From Bordetella parapertussis (GTDB lineage: Bacteria; Pseudomonadota; Gammaproteobacteria; Burkholderiales; SG8-41), in contig CAMBSS010000028.1 in the NCBI GenBank assembly GCA_945870465.1, positions 1 to 31,382 of the forward strand: a stretch of 31,382 bases of DNA, given 5' to 3'. The notes beneath the pieces were generated by a model that made no database searches, was not told the origin of the DNA, and worked only from the letters and a program-made list of their open reading frames with translations. Both the position numbers and the translations under genes were made by a program. Shown here piece by piece: positions 15,727 through 23,492 of this stretch. The first letter of the stretch is position 1; every line of letters starts with the position of its first letter.

Positions 15727-17076
15727 ATGTCGCACATACTGTATCGTGAAAGCCTCAATCGCACTCTGCCGGTCGCGGTGGCGGGCGACGGTCCTTACAT
15801 CATCGACGCCGCGGGCAAGCGCTATATCGACGGGTCCGGCGGCGCCGCGGTGTCATGCCTCGGTCACAGCAATGAAGCGGTGCGCAAGGCGATCCGCGAA
15901 CAGGCCGATCAACTCGCGTTCGCGCATTCGCGCTTTTTCACGACCGAGGCCGCGGAAAAACTCGCGGACGATCTCGTCAACGGCGCACCTGGTGAACTCA
16001 ATAAAGTGTGGCTCACCTGCGGCGGCTCCGAAGCGGTCGAAGCGGCATTGAAGCTCACGCGTCAGTATTTCGTCGAGAGCGGGCAGCCGCAAAGAAAATT
16101 CGTGATCGCGCGCCGCCAGAGCTATCACGGCAACACGTTCGGCGCGTTGTCGGCGAGCGGCAATATCTGGCGCCGCCGCCAGTTCGAGCCGGTGCTGATC
16201 AGCTCGATGCAGCACATCTCGCCGTGTTACGCCTACCGTTACAAGGGCGCCGACGAAAGCGCGGAAGCGTACGGCCTGCGCATGGCGAACGAGCTCGAAG
16301 CGAAAATTCTCGAACTCGGGCGCGACAATGTGGCGGCGTTCATCGCCGAGACGGTGGTCGGCGCAACGTTGGGCGCGGTGACCGCGACCCCGGGCTACTT
16401 CAAGCGCATCCGCGAAATCTGCGACCAGTACGGCGTGTTGCTGATCCTCGACGAAGTCATGTGCGGCATGGGGCGCACCGGCACGCGCTATGCGTGCGAG
16501 CAGGAAGGCATAGCGCCCGACATGCTGACGGTAGCCAAGGGGCTGGGCGCGGGCTACCAGCCGATAGGCGCGCTGCTCATCGCCGAAAAAATACACCGCG
16601 CGATCGAGCGCGGCAGCGACGTCGTGATGCACGGCCATACGTACACCGGCCACCCGGTCGCGTGCGCGGCAGCGCTTGCCACGCAAAACGAAATCCGCAA
16701 ACACGATCTGCTGGCCAACGTGAAGCGGCAGGGCGAGGCCTTGCACGCCGCGCTGGTCGACCGCTTCGGCAAGCATCCCAACGTCGGTGACATCCGCGGC
16801 CGCGGTCTTTTCATGGCGCTCGAATTCGTCGCCGATCGCCGCACCAAACAACCGTTCGATCCCGCGCTCAAGATCAACGCGAAGATCAAGGATGTCGGCA
16901 TGGAAAACGGTCTGATCTGCTATCCGGGCGGCGGCATCGTCGACGGCAAGAGTGGCGACCACGCGATGATTGCGCCGTCTTACATCGTAGAAGCTGCGCA
17001 CATCGCCGAAATCGTCGACAAGCTCGGCCGCACGGTCGATGCGGTGCTGCGTGACGCAATGATGAAGGCGGCATAA
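15727..17076 (+). CDS. Class III PLP-dependent aminotransferase
   Basis: Cytoplasmic aminotransferase of 449 aa (fold type I, omega-amino acid:pyruvate/4-aminobutyrate-like). The PLP lysine is Lys271 in TVAKGLGAGYQPIGA, and Asp242 in LLILDEVMCGMGRTG contacts the pyridine nitrogen. CGGSEAVEAALKLTRQY and RRQSYHGNTFGALSASG form the phosphate-binding region, and HGHTYTGHPVACAAAL is typical. The start has AAGGGGGAAACC directly before the ATG. Substrate cannot be fixed: close relatives act on beta-alanine, taurine, polyamines or aromatic amines. No obvious operon partner; a convergent lipoprotein gene and repeat R4 follow. Confidence 0.93.
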   Translation: MSHILYRESLNRTLPVAVAGDGPYIIDAAGKRYIDGSGGAAVSCLGHSNEAVRKAIREQADQLAFAHSRFFTTEAAEKLADDLVNGAPGELNKVWLTCGGSEAVEAALKLTRQYFVESGQPQRKFVIARRQSYHGNTFGALSASGNIWRRRQFEPVLISSMQHISPCYAYRYKGADESAEAYGLRMANELEAKILELGRDNVAAFIAETVVGATLGAVTATPGYFKRIREICDQYGVLLILDEVMCGMGRTGTRYACEQEGIAPDMLTVAKGLGAGYQPIGALLIAEKIHRAIERGSDVVMHGHTYTGHPVACAAALATQNEIRKHDLLANVKRQGEALHAALVDRFGKHPNVGDIRGRGLFMALEFVADRRTKQPFDPALKINAKIKDVGMENGLICYPGGGIVDGKSGDHAMIAPSYIVEAAHIAEIVDKLGRTVDAVLRDAMMKAA

Positions 17077-17109
17077 AAACTGCCGCGAGAGCGTAAAAGC
17101 GGCTTGATG

Positions 17110-17303
17110 TAGAAGCGGTCTCAAAACTATTTGGAACCGCCGATAAACGCGGATGAACGCAGATGAGTTTGAGAAGACCCGGCGTTGGTTTGGCGCCAGA
17201 TCTGGAATTATATCGGCGTTAATCTGCGTACCCCTCAAGGGGGTATTAAAAAGAATTTATCGGCGGTTGCTTGTCGAAGTCGTGTTTTTGCGACGGGTTC
17301 TTA
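17110..17303. repeat. Intergenic palindromic repeat, copy R4 (with hairpin module)
   Basis: About 194 bp between two convergent genes. Plus-strand left end TAGAAGCGGTCTCAAAACTA and arm GGAACCGCCGATAAACGCGG; right arm ATCGGCGGTT, then an end (minus strand) TAAGAACCCGTCGCAAAAAC whose TAA is the stop codon of the lipoprotein gene. The hairpin module GTACCCCTCAAGGGGGTATT lies at 17228-17256. Very similar to R3. Confidence 0.92.
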
Positions 17304-18005
17304 CTTGATCGGCAGGAACACCGCCGACGCGAGGGTCTGGATCACTTTGACGATGGTGCGGTTTTCCTTGTCGGCGATGATTTTCGACAGGATGTCGAGG
17401 CTGCCGATGATCTTGCCGAATTCGCGCTCGAAGCTCAGGTTGCGCACCGGCCCCGCGGGTTCGTTGGACAGCAGGTAGTAATCGCCTTGCGCCATGCGGG
17501 CGCTGGATAATTTCCACACCGCGATTTCGACATTGCGTGCGGCGTTGTAAAGCCGCTGCGGATCGAGATCGTCGATCACGAAAAATTCCGTTTTGTCATT
17601 GAACGCGGTCTGCATCATGCTGCCGAGGCCTGCCACGAACGCGAGCACGCGGTCGCCGGTGTAGTCGTCGCGAAACGCGAGGTGGATGGCGTCGGCGCCG
17701 TGCTTGCCCTGTAGCTCTGGGAATTTCCATTCGTGCCGGCCTTCGAATATGCGCACCAGGCCCGCCTCCACGCCCGGCAAGCCGCTTTTCTTCAGTTCGC
17801 GTGGATTGCGCCGGTAAAGTTTTTCGGTCAGCACGCGCAGGCCGATGAAGATTTCGCGCTGGTGCGCTTCGGCGACGCGGTCAATGTCGGATTTCGCAAG
17901 CTGCGCAGGGTGGAAGCCGCCGCCGGACCGCGGCGGCGTGGTGTTGCCGGCGGCACACGCGGCGATTAAGGTGACGCACAGCAAAAGCAGCGGCCGCGTG
18001 GGCAT
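17301..18005 (-). CDS. Conserved lipoprotein, unknown function
   Basis: Lipoprotein of 234 aa: the signal peptide MPTRPLLLLCVTLIAACAAG has a lipobox L-I-A-A-C with Cys17 as the lipidated residue. The mature part is mixed alpha/beta without known catalytic motifs (SDIDRVAEAHQREIFIGLRV, DAIHLAFRDDYTGDRVLAFV, LDPQRLYNAARNVEIAVWKL) and resembles uncharacterised betaproteobacterial lipoproteins in general appearance. Its ATG follows the TGA of the upstream nucleotidyltransferase-like gene by two bases (TGATCATG), so translation is probably coupled. Its stop codon lies in the end of repeat R4. Function not inferable. Confidence 0.8.
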   Translation of the reverse strand: MPTRPLLLLCVTLIAACAAGNTTPPRSGGGFHPAQLAKSDIDRVAEAHQREIFIGLRVLTEKLYRRNPRELKKSGLPGVEAGLVRIFEGRHEWKFPELQGKHGADAIHLAFRDDYTGDRVLAFVAGLGSMMQTAFNDKTEFFVIDDLDPQRLYNAARNVEIAVWKLSSARMAQGDYYLLSNEPAGPVRNLSFEREFGKIIGSLDILSKIIADKENRTIVKVIQTLASAVFLPIK

Positions 18006-18007
18006 GA

Positions 18008-18397
18008 TCAGTGCAGTTGCGGCACGTCGGCTTCCGAGCCGATCACAAAAATTCTGCGCTGCTTCATGAGCGCCAGCACCGCCCGGTTACCCGCCGACAA
18101 TTTCTCGTCCAGCTCTTCGGCGCGGTAAATGGCCGGGTTGATCTGCCGGCCCAGGTATTTGGCAGCCGCGATGAGGTTAGGGAGCACCTCCATGTGGGCA
18201 ATGCCTGCGCCGAGGATCACCAGTTCGATATCCCCCGCGGCGGCGCCTTTGACGAGCGGCCCATATATAAAGGCCGCGTCTATGCGCGCTTCCAGCGGCG
18301 TGAGCGCGGTGCGCAGTGCCGCAACCGCTTCCAGCGCGGAGCCGCCGCCGGCATCCGTCGTCGTGCGCATGATCTTGCTGTTGTCGTTGTCTGCCAT
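18008..18397 (-). CDS. Degenerate MNT-type nucleotidyltransferase-like protein
   Basis: Protein of 129 aa resembling the minimal nucleotidyltransferase fold found in MNT/HEPN systems and in fused transcriptional regulators: AAFIYGPLVKGAAAGDIELVILG corresponds to the G-S-x-A-K-G...S-D-I-D-L core, and LGRQINPAIYRAEELDEKLSAGN, RRIFVIGSEADV matches the family C-terminus. The key Gly-Ser is Gly-Pro (46-47) and the second catalytic aspartate is Glu58, so transfer activity is doubtful. The frame is open further upstream into the MITE-like element, but I start at 18397 (MADNDNSK); the ribosome-binding site is weak. The regulatory HTH often found N-terminal is absent. Coupled to the downstream lipoprotein gene. 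Confidence 0.65.
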   Translation of the reverse strand: MADNDNSKIMRTTTDAGGGSALEAVAALRTALTPLEARIDAAFIYGPLVKGAAAGDIELVILGAGIAHMEVLPNLIAAAKYLGRQINPAIYRAEELDEKLSAGNRAVLALMKQRRIFVIGSEADVPQLH

Positions 18398-18434
18398 GAA
18401 GTGATGCCTGATTGTGAGTTCACGGTACTTTACC

Positions 18435-18705
18435 TTAGAGTGCCTAACATAATGAAACGCGTGATGCGCTGTCACGATTTTGGCTCAGGGCTAGAAGAAA
18501 GTCCTGCGGCTTAGTCATTCTAAGCAAGGGACTTTCGACAACGCCATGTGCCTAAACTCGTGCCAGCCCGAAGGGTTGCAGCCAGAATCGGCGATGACGG
18601 CGTTGCTCGTCTTGGCAATAGAATAGCTATTGCCTTCACCGGGCGCCTTGCCCTCACCAATTCTGGCAGCAACGCACACGTGTTTCATTGTGTTAGGCAC
18701 TCTTA
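18435..18705. mobile_element. MITE-like element with 29-bp terminal inverted repeats
   Basis: A 271-bp non-coding unit bounded by 29-bp inverted repeats (18435-18463 and 18677-18705) matching at 26 positions, with core GAGTGCCTAACA and AATGAAAC. TTA is present directly at both edges and could be a 3-bp target duplication. Inside are a strong stem GAAAGTCC...GGACTTTC (18497-18536) with inner CTTAG/CTAAG, and a nested structure in which GTTGCAGCCAGAATCGG pairs with sequence near 18655-18672 around a perfect GGCAATAG-AATAG-CTATTGCC hairpin (18614-18634). No transposase is present. It occupies the divergent region between the nucleotidyltransferase-like and PrpD genes and fills most of that 366-bp gap. 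Confidence 0.75.
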
Positions 18706-18763
18706 GTGTCGCGCGAAGAAAAACCTTTACTCCGCTATACTTCATGAAAACCCTGGAGGAAAA

Positions 18764-20149
18764 ATGATTGTTGAAAAACTCGCAAAATTCGCCCACGAAC
18801 TCAAATACAAAAATCTGCCGCCGGAAGTCGTCGCCAAGGCCAAGGTCTGCGTGCTCGATCTGCTCGGGGTGTCGGTCGGCAGTTACGGGCACGCGAACGG
18901 CAAAGTCGCGGCCAAAGCGGCCACCGCGATAGGCGCCAAAGGGCGCGCGCGCGTGTGGATGACCGGCGAAAAGCTGCGCGCGGTCGACGCGGTGCTGGCG
19001 AATTCGGTCGCCTCCCACTGCATCCTGCAGGATGACTGGCTGCAGGTGAGCCATTCGCATATCGGCGCGGCGGTGGTCCCCACGGTGCTCGCGATGGCGG
19101 AAGAGAACGGGCGCAGCGGCAAGGACGTCATCGCGGCGACGGTCGCGGCCTACGACGTCGAAGACCGCGCTGGCACGCTCGCGGTGCCCGGCTTTACGCG
19201 CGGCTTTCGCGTAAGTTCCGTTTACAGTTATTTCGGCGCGGCGACGGCCGCGGCGCGCATGATGGGGCTGACCCGCCCGCAATTCGAAGCCGCACTCGGC
19301 TGCGCGGGCAGCATGTGTGGCGGCGTGCTGCAGCCGTGGATCGACGGCTCGATGGAATGGTCGTTCCAGGAGGCTTTCGGCTCGCGTGCCGGCATTCTCG
19401 CGGCGAACCTCGCGCAGCAGGGGCTGGTCGGCGCGAAGAGTATTTTCGAAGGCTCGCACGGCGTCAACAAGAGCATCTCCGGCACCAACGAGGGCGAAGA
19501 GGGCGCGCTGGACAAACTCGGCACGCACTTTCACATCATGGATACCTGCTTCAAGCGTTTTGCCACCGGCGGCGCCAACCAGGGCAGTGCGGCGGTCGCG
19601 CTCGCGCTGCGCGAGAAGCATCGCATCGACCATAAACGCATCAAGCGCGTGAAGGTTGGCATTCCGCTCAAAGGCTCGCACGAGCGCATGAACTATGCGG
19701 GCATTCCCTATCGCGGGCCTTTCCATACCATAGACCAATGCCTGATCAGCAAGCCGTTTGCGATCGCCGCGGTTATCATCGCCGGCAACATGACGTTCGA
19801 TACCGTGCGCAAATTGCAGCGTGCGGCAGAACTCAATGCGCTGGCTGGCAAGATCGAGCTGGCGGAAGTCGCCGGCATCGACGGCTGGGATCTGCGCATG
19901 GACATCGAACTCGCCGACGGCACGACGCTGCACGGCGACGGCAAGGACATCGATCAACGCCACCTCTATCTCGACTGGGGTCTCGCCACCGAGAAATTCC
20001 GCGCGCTTGTCGGCAGGAAAATCGGCGCGAAACGCGCGGAGGAAATCATCGCGCTGGTCGGCGGCCTGGAAAAACTCGCCGGCGTCGAGCCGATCACGCA
20101 GCGCCTGCTGCCGCTGGCGGGCAAGCTGCGCAAGGCGAAGAAATCGTGA
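18764..20149 (+). CDS. MmgE/PrpD family protein 1
   Basis: Cytoplasmic enzyme of 461 aa in the family of 2-methylcitrate dehydratase (PrpD), iminodisuccinate epimerase and cis-aconitate decarboxylase. Features include the N-terminal helical domain (VCVLDLLGVSVGSYG, LANSVASHCILQDDWLQVSH-type region, VIAATVAAYDVEDRAG), SVYSYFGAATAAARMMGL, FGSRAGILAANLAQQGLVGA and KRFATGGANQGSAA. Start is supported by CTGGAGGAAAA before the ATG. It is not necessarily a methylcitrate enzyme: no prpB/prpC is present, and such stand-alone paralogues next to Bug genes are probably dehydratases or isomerases of other acids. Its TGA overlaps the GTG of the next Bug gene, indicating one operon. Confidence 0.9.
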   Translation: MIVEKLAKFAHELKYKNLPPEVVAKAKVCVLDLLGVSVGSYGHANGKVAAKAATAIGAKGRARVWMTGEKLRAVDAVLANSVASHCILQDDWLQVSHSHIGAAVVPTVLAMAEENGRSGKDVIAATVAAYDVEDRAGTLAVPGFTRGFRVSSVYSYFGAATAAARMMGLTRPQFEAALGCAGSMCGGVLQPWIDGSMEWSFQEAFGSRAGILAANLAQQGLVGAKSIFEGSHGVNKSISGTNEGEEGALDKLGTHFHIMDTCFKRFATGGANQGSAAVALALREKHRIDHKRIKRVKVGIPLKGSHERMNYAGIPYRGPFHTIDQCLISKPFAIAAVIIAGNMTFDTVRKLQRAAELNALAGKIELAEVAGIDGWDLRMDIELADGTTLHGDGKDIDQRHLYLDWGLATEKFRALVGRKIGAKRAEEIIALVGGLEKLAGVEPITQRLLPLAGKLRKAKKS

Positions 20150-21117
20150 GCGCCGCCGCGCGGGTTCTGCTCATCGCCTCAAGCGGGTTGATGGCGGCCG
20201 GCCCCGCAACGGCGGCGGATGTTTATCCGTCGAAAACCATACGCTTGGTCGTGCCGTTCGCGCCCGGCGGCGGCTCGGACATCGTCGCGCGTTTGCTGAG
20301 CCCGAAAATGACCGAGGCGCTCGGGCAGACCGTGGTGGTCGACAACCGCGCCGGTGCGAGCGCCAATCTCGGCGCGGCGATGGTCGCGAAGGCGGCGCCG
20401 GACGGCTACACGCTGCTGCTGGCGAACGCGAACTACACGATCAATCCCAGCCTGTTCAAGTCGCTGCCGTTCGATCCGGTCAGGGAGTTCGCGCCGGTCG
20501 CGCTGCTTGCCAACGTCACCAACGTGCTTGCGATCCATCCGTCGATACCGGCGAAATCGGTCAAGGAGCTGATCTCGTTTGCGAAGGCGCATCCGGGGCA
20601 GCTCAACTTCGCGTCGCCCGGCAACGGCACGTCGTCCCACCTTGCGGGTGAACTCTTTCGCCAGGTCGCGAAAATCGAAGTCGTGCATATTCCTTACAAA
20701 GGCGCGACGCCGGCGATCACCGACCTCATCGCGGGCCAGGTGTCGTTCACGATGGCCAGCGTGCTGTCGGTGCTGCCGTACGCAAAGCAGGGAAGGTTGC
20801 GCATGCTCGCGGTGACGACGGCGAAGCGATCCGGCGCCTTGCCCGACATTCCGACGATTTCGGAAGCCGGCTTGCCCGGGTTCGAAGTCTCGAACTGGTA
20901 CGGCATTCTCGCCACCGGCGGCACGCCGCGCCCCGCCGTCGATCGCCTGAACAGCGAGCTGGCGCGCATCGCACGCGTGCCCGACCTCGCTGAGAAACTC
21001 GCGGCGCAGGGCGCCGACCCCGCGACCGGCACGCCCGAGGAGTTCGAGCGCTTCATCCAGGCCGAGCTCAAGAAATGGTCGGCGGTGGTGCGCAGCGCCG
21101 GCATCAACCCGGAATGA
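20146..21117 (+). CDS. Bug-family periplasmic solute-binding protein 2
   Basis: Binding protein of 323 aa. The start is the GTG at 20146, which overlaps the upstream TGA (GTGA) and yields a signal peptide (SAAARVLLIASSGLMAAGPA-TAA) before DVYPSKTIRLVVPF. The frame is open far upstream inside the PrpD gene, but that part is only a shadow. Motifs: APGGGSDIVARLL, DNRAGASANLGAAMVAK, PDGYTLLLANANYTINPSL, HIPYKGATPAITDLIAGQV, IPTISEAGLPGFE. Coupled to the preceding MmgE/PrpD gene and followed 10 bp later by another Bug gene, suggesting that the PrpD substrate or a relative is bound. Confidence 0.92.
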   Translation: MSAAARVLLIASSGLMAAGPATAADVYPSKTIRLVVPFAPGGGSDIVARLLSPKMTEALGQTVVVDNRAGASANLGAAMVAKAAPDGYTLLLANANYTINPSLFKSLPFDPVREFAPVALLANVTNVLAIHPSIPAKSVKELISFAKAHPGQLNFASPGNGTSSHLAGELFRQVAKIEVVHIPYKGATPAITDLIAGQVSFTMASVLSVLPYAKQGRLRMLAVTTAKRSGALPDIPTISEAGLPGFEVSNWYGILATGGTPRPAVDRLNSELARIARVPDLAEKLAAQGADPATGTPEEFERFIQAELKKWSAVVRSAGINPE

Positions 21118-21127
21118 CGGAGGAGAG

Positions 21128-22102
21128 ATGAACCGTTGCTATGGGCCAGGGATTTCACTCGCCGCGGTTGCGGCAGCGCTCGCGTTTGCATGCGCCGCGG
21201 CGCACGCTCAAACATATCCGCATAAACCGGCGCGCGTGATCGTCAATGTGACGGCTGGCGGCGGGGTCGATGCCATCGCGCGCATCGCCGCGCAGCATTA
21301 CACCCAGCTCTGGGGCCAGTCGTTTGTCGTCGACAACCGCGTCGGCGCGGGCGGCAGCATAGGTGTCGAGCTGGTCGCCAAGGCGGCACCCGACGGTTAC
21401 ACGCTGCTCGTCACCAGCAGCGGCGTCGTCACCAATGCGGCCCTGCGTCCGCAAAGTTACGACCCGGTGCGCGACCTGCAGCCGATCAGCAAGCTCACGT
21501 CCAATCCGTACATCGTCATCCTGACGCCCTCGCTGCCGCCGAACAACATGAAGGACCTCGTTGCCCTCGCGAAAGCCAAGCCGGGCGGCTTGAGCTACGC
21601 CTCCGCGGGAATCGGCAGTATCGTGCATATGGGTGCGGAATTGATCACGACGATGGCCGGTGTGCCTATGACGCATGTGCCGTACAAAGGTGTGGCCGAC
21701 GCTTATCCTGCCGTCGCGCAAGGACAGGCCGACTGGATGATAGGCAGCCCGCTTTCCGCGCTGCCGCTGATTCGCGCAGGGCGCCTGAAAGCCATCGCCG
21801 TCACCAGTGGCACGCGCGCGAAAACGCTGCCCGAGCTGCCGACGGTCGCCGAGAGCGGTTATCCCGGCTATGACGTCGTCGCGTGGTTCGGCATGTTCGC
21901 GCCCGCGCACACGCCGCCGGCCATCGTTGCAAAATTGAGCACCGAAGCAAAACGCGCGATGCAGACCCCGGAAGTCACGCGCCGCATGGAAGCCGAAAGC
22001 ACCGACGCCGTCGGCAACACGCCGCAGGAATTCGCGGTGGAAGTCAAAGCCGAGTACGCAAAGTGGGTCGCGCTCGTCAAAAAAACCGGCATGAAGTTCT
22101 AG
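21128..22102 (+). CDS. Bug-family periplasmic solute-binding protein 3
   Basis: Binding protein of 324 aa, third gene of the PrpD-Bug-Bug operon, with GGAGGAG just before the ATG. Signal peptide SLAAVAAALAFACAAAHAQ, then TYPHKPARVIVNVTAGGGVD. DNRVGAGGSIGVELVAK, PDGYTLLVTSSG, HVPYKGVADAYPAVAQGQAD and LPTVAESGYPGYD are present. It differs from protein 2 in having VNVTAGGG where VPFAPGGG is usual, so the ligand contacts probably differ: two neighbouring, non-redundant receptors. Its TAG stop is the first three bases of repeat R5. Confidence 0.92.
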   Translation: MNRCYGPGISLAAVAAALAFACAAAHAQTYPHKPARVIVNVTAGGGVDAIARIAAQHYTQLWGQSFVVDNRVGAGGSIGVELVAKAAPDGYTLLVTSSGVVTNAALRPQSYDPVRDLQPISKLTSNPYIVILTPSLPPNNMKDLVALAKAKPGGLSYASAGIGSIVHMGAELITTMAGVPMTHVPYKGVADAYPAVAQGQADWMIGSPLSALPLIRAGRLKAIAVTSGTRAKTLPELPTVAESGYPGYDVVAWFGMFAPAHTPPAIVAKLSTEAKRAMQTPEVTRRMEAESTDAVGNTPQEFAVEVKAEYAKWVALVKKTGMKF

Positions 22103-22285
22103 AACCCATCCCAAAAGACCAAAGCGACAATCAGCCGCAGATGCACGCAGATAAACGCGGCTGAGAATCAAAGTGCGAGAGCGATACTGCATATACGACT
22201 TTTCGAATTCTTCTTGATTTCGCCTTTTAATTTGAACTTATCCGCGTTTATCTGCGGTTCCAAACTGTTCTTGAGACAGCTTCTG
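22100..22285. repeat. Intergenic palindromic repeat, copy R5
   Basis: About 185 bp between two Bug genes. It begins TAGAACCCATCCCAAAAGAC (the TAG is the Bug 3 stop) and ends TTCTTGAGACAGCTTCT. The arms are of the second subtype: AGCCGCAGATGCACGCAGAT pairing with ATCCGCGTTTATCTGCGGTT. The centre differs from R2/R3/R4/R7 and there is no hairpin module. Confidence 0.88.
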
Positions 22286-22359
22286 GTATGCGCGGCATCT
22301 GCTAATATCCCCCTCCCCGGCGAAATCCGCAGGGAAATCAAAAACCGGAGGAGCAAGGC

Positions 22360-23331
22360 ATGAAGTATTTCCCCCTGATGAACGTACTGTTCGCCTTCTG
22401 CGCAGGCGCGGCAGCGCACGCGGCGTTCGCGCAGGCAGATTACCCGAGCCGGCCGATCCGTTTTCTCGTCGGCGTGGTGCCCGGCGGCGCAGCCGATACG
22501 CTGGCGCGCGCGATCGGCCAACGCTATTCGGCCGCGTTTAAACAGCAGGTCATCATCGACAACCGGCCCGGCGCCAACCAGACCATAGCCGCCGACATCA
22601 CGTCGAAGGCTGCGCCCGATGGCTACACTATCGTGATCATCGCGGCGGGGCATTGCGTCAGCCCCGCGATGTACAAATTGCCGTACGATGCGCAAAAAGA
22701 TTTTTCCGCGATCGGTTTTATCGCCGCGGTGCCCAACGTGTTCGTCGTGCACCCGGGGCTCGGCGTGCGCACGCCCAAAGACTTCATCACGCTCGCGCGT
22801 ACCAAGCCCGGCGCGTTCGCATATGGTTCGTCCGGCATCGGTTCGGCGAGCCACCTGGCGACCGAACTCTTCCAGATGATGACGAAATTGAATTTCGTGC
22901 ACGTCCCGTACAAGGGCCAGGGCCTGGCGATGATCGACCTCATTGCCGGCCAGTTGCAGTTCGGCTTTCCGTCGGTGCCGGCGTCCATACAGCATATCAA
23001 GTCGGGCAAGATGCTCGCGCTCGCGGTGGCGTCGAAAGAGCGCTCTTCCGCGCTGCCCGACGTGCCGTCGCTCGACCAGGCGGGCGTGCCGGGTTACGTG
23101 GTCGACGGCTGGTACGGCATCCTTGGCCCGGCAAAATTGCCGAAGGCCATCGTCGCCAAATTGAACGGCGAACTTAACCGCAACCTGCAGGACCCGGCGA
23201 CGCGCGAAATACTGTCGCGCGAAGGCGCCGACCCGCTGCCGCGCACGCCGCAGGAATTCACGCAGACCATCGCCGACGACATCGTGAAATGGGCGAAGGT
23301 GGTCAAGGCCGGGAATCTGAAAGTGGAGTGA
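22360..23331 (+). CDS. Bug-family periplasmic solute-binding protein 4
   Basis: Binding protein of 323 aa with GGAGGAGCAAGGC before the ATG. Signal peptide LMNVLFAFCAGAAAHAAFAQ, then ADYPSRPIRFLVGVVPGGAAD. DNRPGANQTIAADITSKAAP, DGYTIVIIAAGHCVSPAMYK, PYDAQKDFSAIG, HVPYKGQGLAMIDLIAGQLQ and VPSLDQAGVPGYV follow. The GHCVSPAMYKLPYD segment resembles GGYCANAAIYKLPYD of Bug 5 (24302), so these two may be closer paralogues. It appears transcribed alone; a GATGGGC-rich palindrome follows. Confidence 0.92.
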   Translation: MKYFPLMNVLFAFCAGAAAHAAFAQADYPSRPIRFLVGVVPGGAADTLARAIGQRYSAAFKQQVIIDNRPGANQTIAADITSKAAPDGYTIVIIAAGHCVSPAMYKLPYDAQKDFSAIGFIAAVPNVFVVHPGLGVRTPKDFITLARTKPGAFAYGSSGIGSASHLATELFQMMTKLNFVHVPYKGQGLAMIDLIAGQLQFGFPSVPASIQHIKSGKMLALAVASKERSSALPDVPSLDQAGVPGYVVDGWYGILGPAKLPKAIVAKLNGELNRNLQDPATREILSREGADPLPRTPQEFTQTIADDIVKWAKVVKAGNLKVE

Positions 23332-23462
23332 TGAGTAATGAGCGATGGGCGATGGGCGATGGGTGAAGGATGAAGCGTGAAGGTTAAGTCTTAAACGTCG
23401 TTACGCATCGTCGTTACGCATTACGCATTGCCCATTACCAATCGCTCATCGCCCATCACGCA
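23330..23462. repeat. Low-complexity imperfect palindrome of GATGGGC/GATGAG units
   Basis: Immediately after the Bug 4 stop, several GATGGGC and related GATGAG/GATGGGT units on the plus strand are answered by GCCCATTACC, GCTCATCGCCCATCACGC on the other side, so the transcript could fold into a long imperfect hairpin. It may terminate Bug 4 transcription or act as an extragenic repeat. It differs from the R1-R7 family. Confidence 0.65.
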
Positions 23463-23492
23463 GTTAACTTATCAAAGTTCAAAGGAATTAAC

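Noticed and set aside
15853..17238. 461-codon minus-strand open frame
   Set aside because: Antisense of the class III aminotransferase and repeat R4; no domain features.
18435..18705. Element considered as a full insertion sequence
   Set aside because: No transposase frame inside, and 271 bp is too short; only a MITE-like or structured-RNA reading is tenable.
18515..19963. 482-codon open frame on the minus strand
   Set aside because: Antisense of the PrpD gene and of part of the MITE-like element; no recognisable domain, while the plus-strand PrpD frame has a strong ribosome-binding site and family motifs.
18764..20149. PrpD 1 as true 2-methylcitrate dehydratase of a propionate operon
   Set aside because: No prpB, prpC or acnD nearby, and the Bug-gene context points to a different substrate.
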